From Clostridiales bacterium (GTDB lineage Bacteria > Bacillota > Clostridia > Christensenellales > Borkfalkiaceae): DNA of 62,830 nucleotides. A program made the translations under genes and the position numbers. Below are positions 60,026-62,830 of the stretch, piece by piece. Position 1 is the stretch's first letter. Each line of letters starts with the position of its first letter. The notes under the pieces are model-generated. The model did no database searches, was not told the DNA's origin, and saw nothing but the letters and a program-made list of their open reading frames with translations. The DNA lies in the NCBI GenBank assembly GCA_015055505.1, contig SVIB01000008.1, positions 1-62,830 of the forward strand, given 5' to 3'.

Positions 60026-62032
60026 TTAATCAATCAATAAAAAAGTTTGCGTAGCAAGGTGTTCGTTTTCTTGTTTTATTTCCACCATATTCCCTTTTCG
60101 TTCATAGGGAATAGTTATTCTCTTGCCACTTTTGCGGTCAATCGCTTTGATTTGCGAAAATTCCACGTTCAAACATTCTAATTGCGTGCGTTTAAAATCC
60201 TCTTCCGTGCTATTTACAACGACGAGAATTTTTCTACCCTTTTGACGATACAAATACGCATAAACGCCAGAATGATGCGTCATAATAAGCGTATTTCCAC
60301 ACTTTCTTAAAAACGCTCGTAAAAGAGTAACGCGCAAATCGTGATATTGCTCCAAATACACGCTGTTGATAACGTAAGGAATTATAAAATAGTTTCCCCC
60401 GTCCACGTCTCCTACACCAACTTTGTTTCCCAAATAATCATAAACAAAAGACTGTGCACCACACTCATCTTTATATTGAATATTCACATAGTCGCCAGAC
60501 TTGCCAAAAGCCGTCACCCTATAACCCTTTTTGTCGTTAACAAAAATACCTTCTTTGACTTGTTCGTAACTATGCACGTTGTTTTCGCCCCAAAAGGTTT
60601 GACAAGACTTGGCACCAATCAAATTTCCTAAACCTCGATTTATCAAGATGCGCGCCGCACCACCATCCAAAATCACAAAATTGTTTTCAAACAAACTCTT
60701 CAGTTGTGTCTTCGTAAAATTGTAGGCATTTCCGCCACCCAAAGCAACAACTTGATTATAAAAAGTTTTTTTTGTGGAGACTTTTACCGTAATCCCTAAT
60801 GATGCAAGGTATGCGTTGAAATAGGACTCATCAGGAAAAAAGTCCGTAAATTTTGTGATTTTCTTCCCATTTTTATAAGCGGTTTTTTCGTCTATAGGAA
60901 GCACAACGCCCTCTAACTGATCATACCGTAAAGACAGTTTAGTTACCTCGTCCAAATAAGGAGTTATCCCCTTCACTGCTTTCCCGTAACGGAAGTTTTC
61001 AACAATTCCATTACCGACGAAATCATAAATATCATACGTCATACCCTCTATACAAAGAGGAATAGCAGATTCTAATTGAAATTGTAAAAATCTTGCATCT
61101 TTGGTAAAAGTGCTGAAAGAACCGTTTTCCAATTCGGGGTAAACAATCGTGTCCTTTGGCAACAATGCGCGACAGTGAAAAGGCAAACGGTTAAATTGAA
61201 AGTAATATCTTTTCCCTGAAATTTCATCGTAGCAAGGCAAATGCAAGCGATCAATCATTTCGCCGCCAGCAGCAAATCCTTTGTGTACACCATGCCAATC
61301 CCTACCTTCCAGCGCATGATTATCATGCATAGACGACATTAAGCCGATTTTAGTGCCCAATCCCATCGCTTTTACTGTTTGTCCGATCTCATGCGCCAAA
61401 TCACGCATGCACGAGCGATTGACGTCCAACCAAGCTTTCCTCACCCTTTTTTCAGGTTTTTTTCTAAAAAGTCTATCAGTAAATTCCTCTCGCGTATACT
61501 TTGTGCCAAGGTGTTCGTTGTAACGTTGCATGTGTAAATCGCAAAAACATCCGCCAAATTGTAAATGCCCATGATTATGCAAACGAAAATCATCCTCTAT
61601 CCAAACCGTATCAGGCGTAAGTTCCTGTATAAGATAGCGGTAAAAATTTAAAAAATACGCTTTCCAATTTTCACATAAAGGACAAGCCACCATCTCGCAA
61701 CGGTTTCCGTCATAATCCATTTGCGTAGTGAAGTTTTGACCTTCCTTTAAAGGACGGCATCTATCCAAATGCCCTATCTCCATCCACGGATTTAAACTAA
61801 CGGAAATCCCCTTTTCTCGCAACGCTGCACTTGCCTTTTTCATGGTTTTTATCCAAGGCTCTGCTTCCTCTTTCGTCATATGCCCAAGGTTATATTCCTC
61901 AGCATTGATAAAAAGCATCACGTTGTTAAAACCGTATTTAACGCAATAATCCACAACCTCGGCAATACGCTCGTCCTCGTAATGATTTGGCGGGAACTGT
62001 ATTCTTAAACAATGTAAAAATTTTTTACGCAT
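60026..62032 (-). CDS. TIM-barrel glycoside-hydrolase-like protein, family not assigned
   Basis: The 668-residue protein has the layout of a clan-A-like (GH42-type) glycoside hydrolase: an N-terminal barrel in residues 1-350 starting at RIQFPPNHYEDERIAEVVDY, then an alpha/beta middle domain (370-470) like the GH42 trimerisation domain, and a beta-rich C-terminus. Candidate catalytic acids are in TVWIEDDFRLHNHGH (142-156) and VYPELENGS (297-305), at the ends of strands 4 and 7. No signal peptide is present. The ATG at 62032, eight bases into the end of the ygjV gene, follows GAGG by six bases and is preferred over 62044 and 62086. Substrate is unknown. Confidence 0.65.
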   Translation of the reverse strand: MRKKFLHCLRIQFPPNHYEDERIAEVVDYCVKYGFNNVMLFINAEEYNLGHMTKEEAEPWIKTMKKASAALREKGISVSLNPWMEIGHLDRCRPLKEGQNFTTQMDYDGNRCEMVACPLCENWKAYFLNFYRYLIQELTPDTVWIEDDFRLHNHGHLQFGGCFCDLHMQRYNEHLGTKYTREEFTDRLFRKKPEKRVRKAWLDVNRSCMRDLAHEIGQTVKAMGLGTKIGLMSSMHDNHALEGRDWHGVHKGFAAGGEMIDRLHLPCYDEISGKRYYFQFNRLPFHCRALLPKDTIVYPELENGSFSTFTKDARFLQFQLESAIPLCIEGMTYDIYDFVGNGIVENFRYGKAVKGITPYLDEVTKLSLRYDQLEGVVLPIDEKTAYKNGKKITKFTDFFPDESYFNAYLASLGITVKVSTKKTFYNQVVALGGGNAYNFTKTQLKSLFENNFVILDGGAARILINRGLGNLIGAKSCQTFWGENNVHSYEQVKEGIFVNDKKGYRVTAFGKSGDYVNIQYKDECGAQSFVYDYLGNKVGVGDVDGGNYFIIPYVINSVYLEQYHDLRVTLLRAFLRKCGNTLIMTHHSGVYAYLYRQKGRKILVVVNSTEEDFKRTQLECLNVEFSQIKAIDRKSGKRITIPYERKGNMVEIKQENEHLATQTFLLID

Positions 62033-62579
62033 TTTTATCCTCATTTTTTTCCTTTTTTCTATCCAATCGCAAATAACCCACCGCAATGGAAATCAAGCTG
62101 ATAACCTCACAACAAATCGCTCCTATTGACAAAGACACGATATTATATATCAACCAACAAGGAGAACTAACAAACCCAAGCAATCGGGTGTTTTTCGGCG
62201 TTTTACATCCAAACGCTATCGTCACCGCAGTCATGCCGATAACGGGTAAAATTTCCACTATTGCATTTTTGAAGTTAAACGGTGTTCTAAAAACGGTAAA
62301 GGTTAAAAAATAGCAAATCGCATATATACCTATAAATCCAAAAAGCCAAGCAATGTGATCCGATTTTAATTTATCTTTGTATAAAAAAACAAGCGCCCTT
62401 ACAATGCCAATCGCATTTAATAAACCGCCCATATATGCGCCGAGCATAAAAAAGTGCACGGTAAACAATGCAGAACCAATCAACTGTAATGCAATAATTC
62501 CTCTTTGCCTCTTTTGTTGATACGACCAAATATTAAACACCATGGCAACAATACCAATAATTTGCGCCTCGATTTCCAT
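62025..62579 (-). CDS. YgjV family membrane protein
   Basis: The 184-residue integral membrane protein has about six hydrophobic spans and matches the Imp-YgjV pattern: IIGIVAMVFNIWSYQQKRQR, LIGSALFTVHFFMLGAYMGG, LLNAIGIVRALVFLYKDKL and WLIYNIVSLSIGAI. Function of the family is unknown. I start at the ATG at 62579; an in-frame TTG one codon earlier has a slightly better-spaced GAGG. Its 3' end overlaps the glycosidase-like start, so the two are co-expressed from the promoter at 62622-62650. Confidence 0.85.
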   Translation of the reverse strand: MEIEAQIIGIVAMVFNIWSYQQKRQRGIIALQLIGSALFTVHFFMLGAYMGGLLNAIGIVRALVFLYKDKLKSDHIAWLFGFIGIYAICYFLTFTVFRTPFNFKNAIVEILPVIGMTAVTIAFGCKTPKNTRLLGFVSSPCWLIYNIVSLSIGAICCEVISLISIAVGYLRLDRKKEKNEDKNA

Positions 62580-62621
62580 CAATCGTTTTCCTCACACTAA
62601 ACGAATAAACTAAACGAAAAT

Positions 62622-62650
62622 ATTATAGCATCTATATAAAAATTTTACAA
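62622..62650 (-). promoter_or_regulatory. Promoter of ygjV and the glycosidase-like gene
   Basis: On the minus strand TTGTAA (62645-62650) and TATAAT (62622-62627) are 17 bases apart, 43 bases before the ygjV start codon. Confidence 0.7.
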
Positions 62651-62830
62651 TGTATTTTTCTATTTTTATAAATTTCCAAAATACAGAAATTTTGAACTTT
62701 CGGGACACCGCCACCGGTCTTGAAGCAGTGATTTTTGAAAATCGTTGAACCCCTTGAAAAACCTGACAATTCGGGCGGTACACTTTTCTACAAAACGTTC
62801 GAAATAAGTGGCTTGACCACATGTTTGACC
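62651..62830. other. Right-end region without a supported gene
   Basis: A 70-codon minus-strand frame crosses this stretch and runs through the ygjV promoter, but has no recognisable family, no good ribosome binding site and no hydrophobic pattern. The part from about 62700 is visibly less AT-rich than the neighbouring intergenic DNA and has the look of a conserved element (for example GGGACACCGCCACCGG), possibly the end of a repeat or of a gene lying beyond the edge. I cannot say more. Confidence 0.3.

Noticed and set aside
62610..62822. 70-codon minus-strand open frame at the right end
   Set aside because: It runs through the -10 and -35 boxes of the ygjV promoter, has no ribosome binding site I can accept and no recognisable family.

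Overview
The window looks like a piece of the core chromosome of a low-GC, Gram-positive, anaerobic bacterium of the class Clostridia. The lineage call is inference. It rests on a SCIFF ranthipeptide gene with its radical-SAM maturase, a reverse rubrerythrin, the split GlgC/GlgD pyrophosphorylase, a DnaD/DnaI-type helicase-loader pair, TmcAL beside DUF177-rpmF, and a Pta-AckA acetate pathway. I see no rRNA, tRNA, CRISPR array, transposase, prophage or plasmid functions. No gap between genes exceeds 300 bases. Gene density is very high and most start/stop junctions are 1-50 bases or overlap.

Layout, left to right. (1) 1-6565, minus strand: ftsK/spoIIIE-rimO-pgsA-cinA-recA, read from a promoter at 6596-6624; recA runs off the left edge. 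(2) 6742-7097: acpP alone, with its own promoter and terminator. (3) 7094-20537, minus: a nine-gene glycogen transcription unit, glgB-glgC-glgD-glgA-glgP-GH13, which continues through overlapping or nearly touching junctions into two DNA base-repair genes (family 6 uracil/hypoxanthine glycosylase, AlkD-like) and tex. (4) 20591-38713, minus: 14 closely spaced genes from sbcD/sbcC down to pgi, ending at a clear terminator. They mix DNA repair and replication (sbcCD, dnaB), protein secretion and turnover (lepB, pepF, clpC), translation (sua5) and sugar metabolism (galU, rpiB, pgi). (5) 38770-41195, plus: dnaD-like and dnaC/dnaI-like replication-initiation genes. (6) 41253-47377, minus: proS-CPBP protease-membrane protein-mnmE-lysR. 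(7) 47477-49566, plus: transketolase. (8) 49534-54211, minus: pta-ackA, then DUF177-rpmF-EamA transporter, then reverse rubrerythrin. (9) 54250-55552, plus: tmcAL, divergent from pta. (10) 55571-59925, minus: a PLP methionine-gamma-lyase-like enzyme, the SCIFF precursor scfA, its maturase scfB, and an Orn/Lys/Arg decarboxylase. (11) 59967-62650, minus: a YgjV-type membrane protein and an unclassified TIM-barrel glycosidase-like protein.

How it fits together. Glucose-1-phosphate goes to ADP-glucose (GlgC/D) and then to glycogen (GlgA/B). GlgP and the GH13 enzyme take the polymer down again, and Pgi, GalU, RpiB and Tkt connect the hexose and pentose phosphate pools. Pta-AckA make ATP and acetate from acetyl-CoA. 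TmcAL, encoded divergently, spends ATP and acetate to acetylate a tRNA. Reverse rubrerythrin gives peroxide defence in an anaerobe.

The most interesting parts are the scfA-hairpin-scfB ranthipeptide locus, whose precursor has a seventh cysteine; an alpha/beta-hydrolase relative that lacks its nucleophile serine and catalytic histidine; a glycogen synthase with a histone-like basic tail; a probable leaderless DUF177 mRNA; and the unclassified glycosidase-like protein near the right end. I did not find a convincing wholly new multigene system.
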